A stretch of DNA of 38,942 bases from Alphaproteobacteria bacterium (GTDB lineage Bacteria; Pseudomonadota; Alphaproteobacteria; Rhizobiales; Aestuariivirgaceae): the NCBI GenBank assembly GCA_024640405.1, contig JAHEFB010000043.1, positions 1 through 38,942 on the forward strand. The letters run 5' to 3'. Under the pieces are notes generated by a model. It saw only the letters and a program-made list of their open reading frames with translations. It was not told where the DNA came from and searched no databases. Below are positions 9,585-18,381 of the stretch, in pieces. Within the stretch, counting starts at the first letter, position 1. Each line of letters starts with the position of its first letter. The translations under genes and the position numbers were made by a program.

Positions 9585-9646
9585 CATCTTCCTGATGTTT
9601 CGGGTATACCACTAAATTTCGCTTACGGCATATACCAGATCGCAGA

Positions 9647-10882
9647 TCAGGTCGCAGCAGGACGATCGTCCGAAATTACCATACCGTCATTGGCGAGTGT
9701 ACCGATAGCAACCAGCTCAACCTGCCCGCGAAGCTTGCATATTTTCTGCAGGGTTTGAGACACCGCGTCTGCAAGTCCCTCTGCCGGCTGGCCGCATTCT
9801 GCCTGCAACACCATGGTATCCTGTTCATTGCTTCGGCCAATCACCAGACGCAGCTTTTCAAGTTCCGGGTGGGCTTTGCCAATTGCCGCAACTTGCGACG
9901 GGTGCACGAACATGCCCTTGACCTTGGTGGTCTGGTCCGCGCGCCCCATCCAGCCCTTGATCCTTTGATTGGTGCGCCCGCACGGACTTGTGCCGGGCAT
10001 GATTGCCGACAGATCGCCGGTGCCAAACCGGATCATCGGATAGGTGCGATTGAAATTTGTGACCACCACTTCTCCAACCTCGCCTTCAGCTACCGGTTCA
10101 CCGGTACCCGGGCGCACGATTTCCACGATCACGCCCTCGTCCACGATCATGCCCTCAATTGTTTCGCTTTCATAAGCGATAACACCAACATCGGCCGTGG
10201 CATAACACTGCAATACACTGACCCCGCGGCTGGTGTATTCGTCTCGAAGACTGGCAAACAGGGCGCCACCGGAAACCAGCGCACGCTTTATCGAAGACAC
10301 ATCACGGCCGGCTTCAGCCGCCTTATCCTGCAAGATTTTCAAAAAATCGGGTGTACCGGTGAAGCCAACGGGTTTCAAGGCTTCAATGTAATCCAGCTGC
10401 AATTCGGTATTGCCGATACCGGCGGGGATCACCGCACAGCCCAGTGCGCGAGCCCCTTCATCAAGAATAAATCCGCCCGGCGTCAGATGGTAGGCAAAAC
10501 AGTTGTGCACCAGATCGCCAGACCTGAAACCGGCGGCAAACAGTGCCCGCGCTCCCCGCCAGGGATCCGGCGTCAAACCCATGGGTTCGAAAATCGGGCC
10601 CGGCGACATGAACACCCTGCCCCAGGTTTCCGCCCCGCCGGGCGTAAACCCTCCAAACGGCGGTTCTGCTGCCTGCAGGTCCTTCAGGTCGCCTTTGCGC
10701 AGCACTGGCAAATTTGCCAATGCCTGTCTGGAAGTGATCTCGCCGGGAAGCACTTCTCCCAGATGTTGCTTCCATCCCGAAGCAGTCATCGCATACTCAA
10801 TATGTCCGGGCAGATCTTCGAACAGCTGCGCTTCGCGCAGTTCGTGATCACGGGTTTCGAGTTCGTCAAAATATTTGTTCAT
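9647..10882 (-). CDS. PaaK-like AMP-binding protein lacking the usual phosphate loop
   Basis: Resembles phenylacetate-CoA ligases (COG1541) over its length of 411 residues. The adenylation motif near the middle survives as MIRFGTGDLS, followed by GRADQTTKVKGMFVHPSQ, which is the PaaK-type hinge and C-terminal lobe. The N-terminal phosphate loop, normally SSGTTGKP in PaaK, reads MSPGPIFEP at 92-100. The acceptor-site segment is also changed (LQCYATADVGVIAYES). It is the last gene of the ligase/ABC operon, starting 63 bp after the LivF gene. It may be an AMP-forming ligase of a divergent subgroup or a protein without ATP-dependent activity; the substrate is unknown. Confidence 0.82.
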   Translation of the reverse strand: MNKYFDELETRDHELREAQLFEDLPGHIEYAMTASGWKQHLGEVLPGEITSRQALANLPVLRKGDLKDLQAAEPPFGGFTPGGAETWGRVFMSPGPIFEPMGLTPDPWRGARALFAAGFRSGDLVHNCFAYHLTPGGFILDEGARALGCAVIPAGIGNTELQLDYIEALKPVGFTGTPDFLKILQDKAAEAGRDVSSIKRALVSGGALFASLRDEYTSRGVSVLQCYATADVGVIAYESETIEGMIVDEGVIVEIVRPGTGEPVAEGEVGEVVVTNFNRTYPMIRFGTGDLSAIMPGTSPCGRTNQRIKGWMGRADQTTKVKGMFVHPSQVAAIGKAHPELEKLRLVIGRSNEQDTMVLQAECGQPAEGLADAVSQTLQKICKLRGQVELVAIGTLANDGMVISDDRPAAT

Positions 10883-10945
10883 AATGTCAGTTCCAACCTG
10901 CCCGACCGGCCTTGTACCAAAGGCAGCAATACTCGCGCCGCATTA

Positions 10946-11791
10946 TCAGGCCAGCCAGCGCTTGCGCCTCTTGTAGGCCTTTACATTCTTGAACGAGCGC
11001 CGGTTTTCGCCAGACACGCCGAGATAGAACTCCTTGACATCTTCATTGTCCCGCAAGGCAGCTGCTTCACCGTCCAGCACAACACGGCCATTTTCCAGAA
11101 TGTAGCCGTACTTGGCGTAGCGCAGTGCGATGTTGGTGTTCTGTTCGGCCAACAGGAATGACACACCTTCGTTCTCGTTCAGCTTCTTGACGATCTCGAA
11201 AATTTCCTCAACCAGCTGTGGCGCAAGTCCCATGGACGGTTCATCCAGGAGGATTGTGGTTGGCCGGGACATCAGTGCGCGCCCGATGGCGCACATTTGC
11301 TGCTCGCCGCCTGACGTATAACCGGCCAGTGAAGTGCGGCGTTCGCGCAGGCGGGGAAAATAATTGTAGACCATCTCCAGATCCTTGGCGATTGCCGCAC
11401 GGCCATCGCGGCGTGTAAACGCGCCAGCCAGAAGATTGTCTTCAATGGTCAAATGCTCAAAACAGTGCCGGCCTTCCATTACCTGAATACAGCCGCGTTT
11501 TACCATTTCGTTCGGCGTAAGCTGATCGATCCTCTCGCCCTTGAACTCTATGGTACCCTTGGTCACGTCGCCACGCTCGGCACGCAGCAGGTTTGAAACC
11601 GCTTTCAAGGTCGTCGTCTTGCCGGCACCGTTTGCACCCAGCAAAGCGGTTATACCACCGAGCGGTACATCAAGCGAAACGCCCTTCAAGACCAGAATGA
11701 CGTGATTGTAGATCACCTCAATATTGTTGATCGACAAGACCGGTTTTTCAGATTGAGGTGCAGGCTCTTGGGCAGCGAGGGTATCGGCCAT
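10946..11791 (-). CDS. Branched-chain amino acid-type ABC transporter ATP-binding protein (LivF-like)
   Basis: One of the two ATPases of a HAAT-type importer. Walker A is LLGANGAGKTT, the ABC signature is the variant YTSGGEQQM, Walker B is TILLDEPSMGLAP and the switch His is replaced by Gln in LLAEQNTN, as is common in LivF. A basic tail (NRRSFKNVKAYKRRKRWLA) follows the domain and is unusual. The frame is open to 11875, but that region contains a strong hairpin (11827-11857), so the ATG at 11791 (MADTLAAQEP) is preferred, giving 281 residues. It lies downstream of its binding-protein gene. Confidence 0.9.
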   Translation of the reverse strand: MADTLAAQEPAPQSEKPVLSINNIEVIYNHVILVLKGVSLDVPLGGITALLGANGAGKTTTLKAVSNLLRAERGDVTKGTIEFKGERIDQLTPNEMVKRGCIQVMEGRHCFEHLTIEDNLLAGAFTRRDGRAAIAKDLEMVYNYFPRLRERRTSLAGYTSGGEQQMCAIGRALMSRPTTILLDEPSMGLAPQLVEEIFEIVKKLNENEGVSFLLAEQNTNIALRYAKYGYILENGRVVLDGEAAALRDNEDVKEFYLGVSGENRRSFKNVKAYKRRKRWLA

Positions 11792-11826
11792 GACGATTGG
11801 CTTTCGATTGAATAAGTGAGGTGAAA

Positions 11827-11857
11827 GCCCCGCCTGCACTGCATGGGCAGGCGGGGC
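11827..11857 (-). terminator. Intercistronic 11-bp GC-rich hairpin after the ABC binding-protein gene
   Basis: Bases 11827-11837 (GCCCCGCCTGC) pair perfectly with 11847-11857 around a nine-base loop. The hairpin begins 33 bases after the stop of the substrate-binding gene and is followed on the transcribed strand only by TTTCAC, not a full U-tract. That suggests a leaky terminator or an RNase-blocking 3' end that would leave more binding protein than ATPase. The role is inferred; the structure is seen. Confidence 0.75.
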
Positions 11858-11890
11858 AGTATTGCTAAATGTCAAACCGGACTTGCAGGA

Positions 11891-13198
11891 TTAACCGCAG
11901 GTCTGTGTCTGCCACTCCGGCTTATCAGACAAATACTGATCAGCTGCAGCTTCCAGAAGCGGCCGCACGACTGCGGTATCGGGAGCAATCGGATCGGAGA
12001 TTTTCTCCCAGTCCTTGCCGTTCCACTGCTGGATGAACACTGAACCTGCACCTTCGTGGTCCTTGCAGGAACCCTTGATCGGAGCAGTGAAGCCTTCCAG
12101 ACCGAGCTCCTTCAGGCGGGCTTCATTCAGATCAAAGGCTTCGAACCCATCACGCAGGTCCGAGGCCGTGATGACTTTCTTTCCGGTCTTGGCCTGGGCC
12201 GCGCGAATGCCTTCGGCAATCAAAACCGAATTGAACAGACCACGGTTGTACAGCACGTCGCCAACTAGGTCCTTGCTGGCAACCTGGCTGCCGCCCTTGT
12301 CGACCACATGTTTGATCACGTCCTGAAGTGCCGGGAAGCTGGTGCCGATACCCGAGAAATTGGCCGACTTGTAGCCTTTGCCGTCTTCGCCGACGGAGCG
12401 CAGGTCAGCATGCGCACCAGACCACCAGTTACCAATGAACTTGTCCAGCGGGTACTTGATTTTGGCTGCTTCCTTGACGGCTGTGGCGTTCATCGCGCCC
12501 CAACCCCACATGACCATGTAATCCGGACGCTCCTTGCGAACATTCAGCCACTGTGAACCCTGGTTTTGCATTTCCTTCACGCCAACCGGGAACAGGGCAA
12601 TTTCGAAACCCTGATCCTTGGCCAACTGTTCAAGCAGCGGAATGGGCTCCTTGCCGTAACCGACATCGAGATATATGAAGCCGATCTTCTTGCCCTTGAT
12701 GCCACCTTCGGCGTCGATGTACTTCAGAATCGAAGACAACTGGCTCCAGTAACTTGTCGGATAGGTGAAGGTCCACGGGAATTTCTCGCCGATTGCGGCA
12801 GCTGACAGACCATAGCCCATTGAGAGTACGGGGATCTTGTCAACCGGCGCTTTTGGAATCAATTGCAGGGTAATGCCGGTTGAGTACGGATTGTACACAA
12901 GCGCGCCCTTGCCCTTGGTGGATTCGTAACACTCTACACCCTTCTGGGCATTGTAGCCGGTTTCGCATTCTTCAACGACAATCTTGACGCCGCCAATACC
13001 TCCATCACGCGCATTCAGCATGTTGAAGTAATCGGCGAAACCATTGGCCAAAGGTGTTCCACCACTGGCGAACGGACCTGTGCGATAGCTCAAAGAAGGC
13101 ACGAACATCGTGTCTTCGGCATGTGCCACCGGGGCTGCAGTAAATGTAGTACCTGCCAATGTGGCAAACGCTACACCAGTCATCAAAAGCTTCTTCAT
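11891..13198 (-). CDS. ABC transporter substrate-binding protein, branched-chain amino acid/HAAT type
   Basis: A periplasmic binding protein of type I fold that would deliver substrate to the LivHM permease encoded upstream. The frame opens at 13270, but ATG 13198 is preceded by GGGAGGAAACCA and starts a clear signal peptide (MKKLLMTGVAF, cleavage near AHAEDT), giving 435 residues. Typical features include LSYRTGPFASGGTPLANGFA, DGGIGGVKIVVEECETGYN and KKIGFIYLDVGYGKEP. The mature protein ends QTQTCG with a Cys that may pair with the internal Cys of SCKDHEG. Ligand is not predictable from sequence; the flanking CoA ligases suggest an organic acid or amino acid. Confidence 0.9.
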   Translation of the reverse strand: MKKLLMTGVAFATLAGTTFTAAPVAHAEDTMFVPSLSYRTGPFASGGTPLANGFADYFNMLNARDGGIGGVKIVVEECETGYNAQKGVECYESTKGKGALVYNPYSTGITLQLIPKAPVDKIPVLSMGYGLSAAAIGEKFPWTFTYPTSYWSQLSSILKYIDAEGGIKGKKIGFIYLDVGYGKEPIPLLEQLAKDQGFEIALFPVGVKEMQNQGSQWLNVRKERPDYMVMWGWGAMNATAVKEAAKIKYPLDKFIGNWWSGAHADLRSVGEDGKGYKSANFSGIGTSFPALQDVIKHVVDKGGSQVASKDLVGDVLYNRGLFNSVLIAEGIRAAQAKTGKKVITASDLRDGFEAFDLNEARLKELGLEGFTAPIKGSCKDHEGAGSVFIQQWNGKDWEKISDPIAPDTAVVRPLLEAAADQYLSDKPEWQTQTCG

Positions 13199-13328
13199 TG
13201 GTTTCCTCCCTGAATACCGTCCCGTCGTGGATCCGGTTGCTTTTGTAAAAATTACAGTCATCTGATCCATTCACCCGGATTGACGACCCTCGGTTTTCAT
13301 GTTCCCGATAAATGCCTCATCTCTAAGA

Positions 13329-14411
13329 TCAGGAGTAGGGGAACGGCCACGTCCTGAGTTTCTCTTTTGCTATCTGCCACAACCGGGCAAGACCATGCGG
13401 TTCGACGATGAGGAAGAAGATAATCATTCCCCCGATCATCATGAAATTGATGTGCTCCACTGTTGCGGCATTGATGTCCAGTCCCAAAGCTCCCGGCAGC
13501 GCCCTGATGATGATCGGCAAAATCCAGATGAAGGCGGCCCCCATGTAACATCCTATCAGCGAGCCCAGCCCGCCGATAATAGCCATAAACAGGAACAGGA
13601 AGGAGTGATTTATGTCAAAGCTCTCAACCTCGGCGGCGCCCAGCCAGAAGAACACGCCCATGGCCCCTGCCACACCGCAGTAAAATGACGACACCGCAAA
13701 GGCGGACAACTTGGCGTACAAGGGACGCACGCCCATCAGTTCAGCGGCAATGTCCATGTCCCGGATCATCATCCAGGAACGCCCGATGCGGCCGCGGATA
13801 ATGTTTGATGCAACCCAGGTCATGGCCAGCACGATCGACAGTACAACGAGGTATCGCGTGACCGGTTCAGCAGCAGCGCCCGCCAGCACGACGCCTCCAA
13901 ATCCATCACGCTGCGGCACTTCGATGGCTCCCGAGGCATTATAGTTGTACAGCCACGGTATCCGGATAAAGGCCCACTCCAGGAAGAACTGCGCAGCGAG
14001 TGTTGTCACAGCCAGATAAAATCCCTTGATACGCAGGGAGGGAAGCCCAAACAAAATACCAATTGCAGCCGCAAAGAACCCGGACAGCAACACCATGATG
14101 ATAATGTTCACGTCCGGGAAAATGGTGGTGAGTTTGTAGCACGAGTATGCCCCCACCCCCATAAAAGCCCCGGTTCCCAGCGACAACTGCCCGGTATAGC
14201 CAACCAGAATGTTCAATCCGATGGTGGCCAGGGTAAACACCAGGAACGGTATCATCACCGTTGTGATGAAAAAGTCATTTCCCGCCAGCGGAATGATCAG
14301 ATAGGCGATTACCAGCATGGCGATAATGCCGAGTTTGTCCTGCAGGATCGGAAACACCTGGCTGTCGGCGGTGTAGTTCGTCTTGAACTGGCCTACTTCG
14401 CGATAAAACAT
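13329..14411 (-). CDS. Branched-chain amino acid-type ABC transporter permease (LivM-like)
   Basis: Inner-membrane permease of 360 residues with about nine or ten hydrophobic segments, beginning LGIIAMLVIAYLIIPLAGND. The LivM signature GLNILVGYTGQLSLGTGAFM and the ATPase-contact loop (GRSWMMIRDMDIAAELMGVR) are present. It starts 17 bp after the LivH stop. The 130 bp between its stop and the binding-protein start in fact lie upstream of the binding protein, so order on the transcript is livG, livH, livM, binding protein, livF. The short C-terminus ends KLRTWPFPYS. Confidence 0.93.
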   Translation of the reverse strand: MFYREVGQFKTNYTADSQVFPILQDKLGIIAMLVIAYLIIPLAGNDFFITTVMIPFLVFTLATIGLNILVGYTGQLSLGTGAFMGVGAYSCYKLTTIFPDVNIIIMVLLSGFFAAAIGILFGLPSLRIKGFYLAVTTLAAQFFLEWAFIRIPWLYNYNASGAIEVPQRDGFGGVVLAGAAAEPVTRYLVVLSIVLAMTWVASNIIRGRIGRSWMMIRDMDIAAELMGVRPLYAKLSAFAVSSFYCGVAGAMGVFFWLGAAEVESFDINHSFLFLFMAIIGGLGSLIGCYMGAAFIWILPIIIRALPGALGLDINAATVEHINFMMIGGMIIFFLIVEPHGLARLWQIAKEKLRTWPFPYS

Positions 14412-14428
14412 GTTCTTTCAGCCTCGCC

Positions 14429-15385
14429 CTATATCCGCTCGATGATTTTTTCGCCGAACAACCCCTGGGGTCTGAACAGCAGGAAGATCAGCGCAATAAC
14501 GTATGCAAACCAGCCCTCGACACCGCTACCGAGGAGCGCACCCCAGTAGATCTCGAACAGCTTTTCGCCAAACCCAATCACCAGGCCGCCGATAATGGCG
14601 CCGGGAATCGACGTGAAACCACCGATGATCAGAACCGGCAGTGCTTTGAGCGCCACGATCTGCAATGCGAAGGACACGTCTGACTTCGCCCCCCACATGA
14701 TGCCGGTGGCAAGCGCAACTATGCCGGCTGCAAACCACACAATGACCCAGATCTGGTTGAGTGAAATGCCAACCGACAAAGCCGCCTGATGGTCATCAGC
14801 CACCGCCCGCAGCGCGCGGCCAATGCGGGTCTTGTTGAAGAATATCGCCAGCGCCGAGACCAGAACAATCGCCATGATGACGGCAGCCACATCCAGATGC
14901 TCGATGATGACAATCCCGCCGAACGGTTCAAAGGTAGTCGAACCGGTCGGCAGTCCGAGTTCTTTTGCAATCATCGGTTTCGGTTCACCGCCGAAGACAT
15001 ACTCACCAAAGCCGATCAGAAAATAATTCAACCCGATGGTCGCCATGAACAGGATGATTTCTTCCTGGTTCACCAGATTTCGCAACACAATGCGCTCGAC
15101 CAGCCAGGCCAGCGCAAACATCGCCCCGATGGTCAAAAACAGTGCAATCCAGGCAGGTACGCCGGCCTGATACAGACCCACCAGCGTAAGCGCAGCAAAC
15201 ACCACCATGATGCCTTGCGCAAAATTGAACACTCCAGATGCCTTGAAAATGAGCACAAAGCCGAGTGCGATCAGCGAATAAAGCGTTCCCGCCACAAATC
15301 CCGACCACAAGACCTGAAGGAAAAAATCAGGCGCAGAACCCATTTGCACAAACGGGTCGATCAGAATGTTATAAAGAATATCCAC
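14429..15385 (-). CDS. Branched-chain amino acid-type ABC transporter permease (LivH-like)
   Basis: Inner-membrane permease of 318 residues, starting at a GTG with AGG five bases upstream. The LivH pattern is clear: GFVAGTLYSLIALGFVLIF, FNFAQGIMVVFAAL, and the ATPase-contact loop (GRALRAVADDHQAALSVGIS), followed by GGFTSIPGAIIGGLVIGFGE. It pairs with the LivM-like protein downstream. The gene follows LivG by 21 bp. Confidence 0.93.
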   Translation of the reverse strand: MDILYNILIDPFVQMGSAPDFFLQVLWSGFVAGTLYSLIALGFVLIFKASGVFNFAQGIMVVFAALTLVGLYQAGVPAWIALFLTIGAMFALAWLVERIVLRNLVNQEEIILFMATIGLNYFLIGFGEYVFGGEPKPMIAKELGLPTGSTTFEPFGGIVIIEHLDVAAVIMAIVLVSALAIFFNKTRIGRALRAVADDHQAALSVGISLNQIWVIVWFAAGIVALATGIMWGAKSDVSFALQIVALKALPVLIIGGFTSIPGAIIGGLVIGFGEKLFEIYWGALLGSGVEGWFAYVIALIFLLFRPQGLFGEKIIERI

Positions 15386-15406
15386 TGTACCTGTTCCCCT
15401 TGCCCG

Positions 15407-16225
15407 TCAGTGTGCCACGCCTAGGTAGGCATCGATCACATTCTGATCGGAGCTCACCTCCGCCGGAGTCCCGTCGGCGATTTTTTCGCCATGATCCAGC
15501 ACCACCACACGTGTCGACAAATCCATCACCACGCCCATATCGTGTTCGATCAGGGCAATCGTTGTGCCGAACTGGTCGTTCACGTCGAGAATGAAGCGCG
15601 ACATGTCTTCCTTCTCTTCCAGATTCATGCCCGCCATTGGCTCATCAAGCAGTAGCAACTCCGGCTCCATGGCCAGCGCGCGCGCCAGTTCCACCCGCTT
15701 CTGCAGGCCGTACGGCAGGCGGCCAACCGGTGTGCGCCTGATATGCTGAATTTCGAGGAAGTCTATTATCTCCTCGACCCGCTCGCGGTGCTCGACCTCT
15801 TCCTGCATGGCAGGCCCGTAACGCAGCATCTGCCAGAAAAAATTCTTGTGCATTTTCAAGGTGCGGCCCGACATGATGTTGTCCAGGGTCGACATGCCGT
15901 GAAACAACGCGACGTTCTGAAACGTCCGGGCAATCCCCTGGGTCGCGGCAACATAGGGACGCATCTGTGTACGGGTATTTCCCTTGAAGGTGATCTCGCC
16001 GACCTGCGGATGGTAGAACCCGTTGATGACATTGAGCATCGAGGTCTTGCCTGCGCCATTGGGGCCGATGATGGCTCGTATCTCGCCCTTGTGGATGTTG
16101 AAGCTCACATCCTTGATGGCATGAACACCACCAAACGAAAGTGAAATGTTGCTGATATCGAGCATTACTTCCGGCGCATTGGCCCGGCCGTCGTTCGCAT
16201 CGGCCGGTTTCACTGCCATGTTCAT
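15407..16225 (-). CDS. Branched-chain amino acid-type ABC transporter ATP-binding protein (LivG-like)
   Basis: Second ATPase of the importer, 272 residues. Walker A is IIGPNGAGKTS, the signature region reads LPYGLQKRVELARAL, Walker B is LLLLDEPMAGMN and the switch is LIEHDMGVVM. Its C-terminus (DGTPAEVSSDQNVIDAYLG) is the LivG type. The ATG at 16225 overlaps the stop of the acyl-CoA ligase gene by four bases (ATGA), and AAGGAGG lies seven bases upstream within the ligase gene. The two are thus translationally coupled. Confidence 0.94.
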   Translation of the reverse strand: MNMAVKPADANDGRANAPEVMLDISNISLSFGGVHAIKDVSFNIHKGEIRAIIGPNGAGKTSMLNVINGFYHPQVGEITFKGNTRTQMRPYVAATQGIARTFQNVALFHGMSTLDNIMSGRTLKMHKNFFWQMLRYGPAMQEEVEHRERVEEIIDFLEIQHIRRTPVGRLPYGLQKRVELARALAMEPELLLLDEPMAGMNLEEKEDMSRFILDVNDQFGTTIALIEHDMGVVMDLSTRVVVLDHGEKIADGTPAEVSSDQNVIDAYLGVAH

Positions 16226-18198
16226 TCCGCAGCCTCCTTGAAACTCGCCCGGTCAATGGCATGCAGTTTCATATCGCGAATTTCCACGTCTCCTTCTATG
16301 TCGCCCCGTCTGCCGTCTTCAAAGGTGACCTCTGTTTTTATCTTCTGGCGTTTCTTGTTCGGGTCGTACAATGCATCGATCAGCACTGCATAGCGCTCGT
16401 TGACCAGCGAACGGCGCACCTTTGCGGTTCGTGTGATTTCGCCGTCATCCGGGTCCAGCTCCTTGTGCAGGATCAGGAAACGCGAAATCTGGGCGCCGGC
16501 CACACGTTCTTCCTGAGACAGCTCCCGGTTCACCTCGTCCACATGATTTTCGATCATCTTGTACACATCGGGATGTCCCGCAAGTTCCTGATAGCTGGCA
16601 TAAACGACATTGTTACGCTCCGCCCACGAACCGACTGATGTCAGATCAATGTTGATGAACGCGGTAACCGCATCGCGGCCATTACCAAATGCAACTGCTT
16701 CCTTGATGTTCGGGAAGAATTTCAGCTTGTTCTCGATGTACTTGGGCGGGAATATCGTGCCGTCATTCAGCTTGCCCACATCCTTCGCCCGGTCGATTAT
16801 TTTCAGATGACCGTTTTCATCCACGAATCCGGCATCACCTGAATGCACCCATCCGTCCGCGGTCTTGGTATCCTTGGTGGCTTCCTTGTTCTTGTAGTAT
16901 TCGGTGAAGACCCCCGGCGAGCGGTACATCACCTCGCCATTGTCGGCGACCATGATTTCCACGCCGCCCATCGGCGTTCCCACAGTATCGGCATAAATCT
17001 CACCGTCAGGTTGACCGGTGATGTAAACCGCCGCCTCGGTCTGCCCGTAGAGCTGTTTCAAATTGATGCCGAGCGCCCGGTAATACTTGAAAATTTCTGG
17101 CCCGATCGCTTCACCTGCCGTGTATCCGATGCGAACCTTGCTCAGACCATAACGGTTCTTCAGTGGACCATAGACCATGAAACTGCCAAGCCAGTATTTC
17201 AATCGGGCCACGAACGGCACAGACTTGCCGTTGAGAATATCCTCGCCATAGTCGCGCGCAACTCCCAGAAAATACTCAAACATTTTCTTCTTGATCGCGC
17301 TTGCGTCTTCCATCGCAACGGTAGTCTGGGTAATCAGGTTTTCATAAATTCTCGGCGGCGCAAATGCGTAGGTCGTGCCGATCTCACGCCGGTCTACGAT
17401 AACCGTTTCCGGGCTCTCGGGACAGTTGACGCAGTAACCCGTTACATAGGACTGGGCGTAGGAGAATACATGGTCGCCAACCCACGCCATGGGCAGGTAG
17501 GCAATAACCTCTTCGTTTTCGGTCAGGGTATCGAATTCTTCGGCGGTCTCTGCTGCCCAAACGCAGGCTCCCTGTGTCAGCACCACACCCTTGGGACGGC
17601 CCGTTGTGCCCGATGTATAAAGGATAATGGCTGTGTCACCGGCTTTGCCTTTGGCGATTTCACTTCGCCAGACCTGGTCAGCGTCACGATCCTTGCGGCC
17701 CAACTCCTGAACCGCCTCATAGGAACGCACCCCTTCGACATCGTAATTCTGCAACCCACGCTCCTCATCGAAGATTATCTGCTTGAGGTCCTTGTAGGTT
17801 TCTCGAATCTCCAGAAGTTTGTCGACCTGCTCCTGGTTCTCGACAACCGCATACTTTACGCCTGCATGATCCAGAACATAGCCCATCTCTTCAGCAACCG
17901 AATCCTGGTACACCGGCACCGGAATGGCGCCCAGAGACTGGGCCGAACAGATCGCCCAATACAGTCTGGGCCGGTTGTCACCGACAATGGCCACCCGGTC
18001 ACCACGCTTAAGGCCCAGCGCCCGCAGTCCCATGGCCAGGTCACGAACTTCTGCAAGTGTCTCAGCCCAGCTCCAGGTTTGCCAGATGCCGAGATCCTTC
18101 TCACGCATGGCTGGACGTGCCCCGCGCGTCTGGGCATTTCGTAACAGCAGTTTTGGAATAGTGTCGTGTACCGACGCGTCACGCGCTCCAGCAGTCAT
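16222..18198 (-). CDS. Long-chain-type acyl-CoA synthetase (AMP-forming)
   Basis: Activates a carboxylic acid with ATP and CoA. The 658 residues carry the phosphate loop ILYTSGTTGRPKG near residue 195, the acceptor motif LKQLYGQTEAAVYITG, the ribose motif WVHSGDAGFVDENGHLKIID and the hinge region DRAKDVGKLNDGTIFPPKYI. Its length and the late KIKTEVTFEDG tail match the ligases often found with HAAT transporter operons in Bradyrhizobium-like bacteria. It heads the operon and is coupled to livG. The substrate cannot be read from sequence; a fatty, aryl-aliphatic or branched acid are all possible. Confidence 0.92.
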   Translation of the reverse strand: MTAGARDASVHDTIPKLLLRNAQTRGARPAMREKDLGIWQTWSWAETLAEVRDLAMGLRALGLKRGDRVAIVGDNRPRLYWAICSAQSLGAIPVPVYQDSVAEEMGYVLDHAGVKYAVVENQEQVDKLLEIRETYKDLKQIIFDEERGLQNYDVEGVRSYEAVQELGRKDRDADQVWRSEIAKGKAGDTAIILYTSGTTGRPKGVVLTQGACVWAAETAEEFDTLTENEEVIAYLPMAWVGDHVFSYAQSYVTGYCVNCPESPETVIVDRREIGTTYAFAPPRIYENLITQTTVAMEDASAIKKKMFEYFLGVARDYGEDILNGKSVPFVARLKYWLGSFMVYGPLKNRYGLSKVRIGYTAGEAIGPEIFKYYRALGINLKQLYGQTEAAVYITGQPDGEIYADTVGTPMGGVEIMVADNGEVMYRSPGVFTEYYKNKEATKDTKTADGWVHSGDAGFVDENGHLKIIDRAKDVGKLNDGTIFPPKYIENKLKFFPNIKEAVAFGNGRDAVTAFINIDLTSVGSWAERNNVVYASYQELAGHPDVYKMIENHVDEVNRELSQEERVAGAQISRFLILHKELDPDDGEITRTAKVRRSLVNERYAVLIDALYDPNKKRQKIKTEVTFEDGRRGDIEGDVEIRDMKLHAIDRASFKEAAE

Positions 18199-18291
18199 AT
18201 TTCATTACCACCCTGACAAGCAGCCATTGCCCAGCCGCATGATCACTTCTTGTTACCGGTCTTGTGCCGACGATTGACGGCGAGTGTGCCG

Positions 18292-18331
18292 AAAAAAAAT
18301 GCTGTGCACCAGTACGGAGTTGACAGACAGC
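18292..18331 (-). terminator. Possible weak terminator after the Crp/Fnr gene
   Basis: On the minus strand a run of eight T (18292-18299) follows a short five-base pairing (GCTGT at 18327-18331 with ACAGC at 18301-18305). The stem is weak and the loop long, so termination is uncertain. If real, the acyl-CoA ligase operon has its own promoter in 18199-18291; I see no clear -35/-10 pair there. Confidence 0.3.
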
Positions 18332-18381
18332 CCATATTCTTGTGTTCTACGGGCTCGGAAAGCACTATGTTGCCGGATTCG

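Noticed and set aside
9755..11161. Long plus-strand open frame (468 codons) opposite the PaaK-like and LivF genes
   Set aside because: Runs across two clearly coding minus-strand genes and has no domain-like pattern.
11792..11875. N-terminal extension of the LivF-like gene
   Set aside because: It would place a perfect hairpin inside the coding region and adds residues absent from the family; ATG 11791 is better.
16843..18144. Long plus-strand open frame (433 codons) opposite the acyl-CoA ligase
   Set aside because: The minus strand carries all AMP-binding motifs; the plus frame has none.
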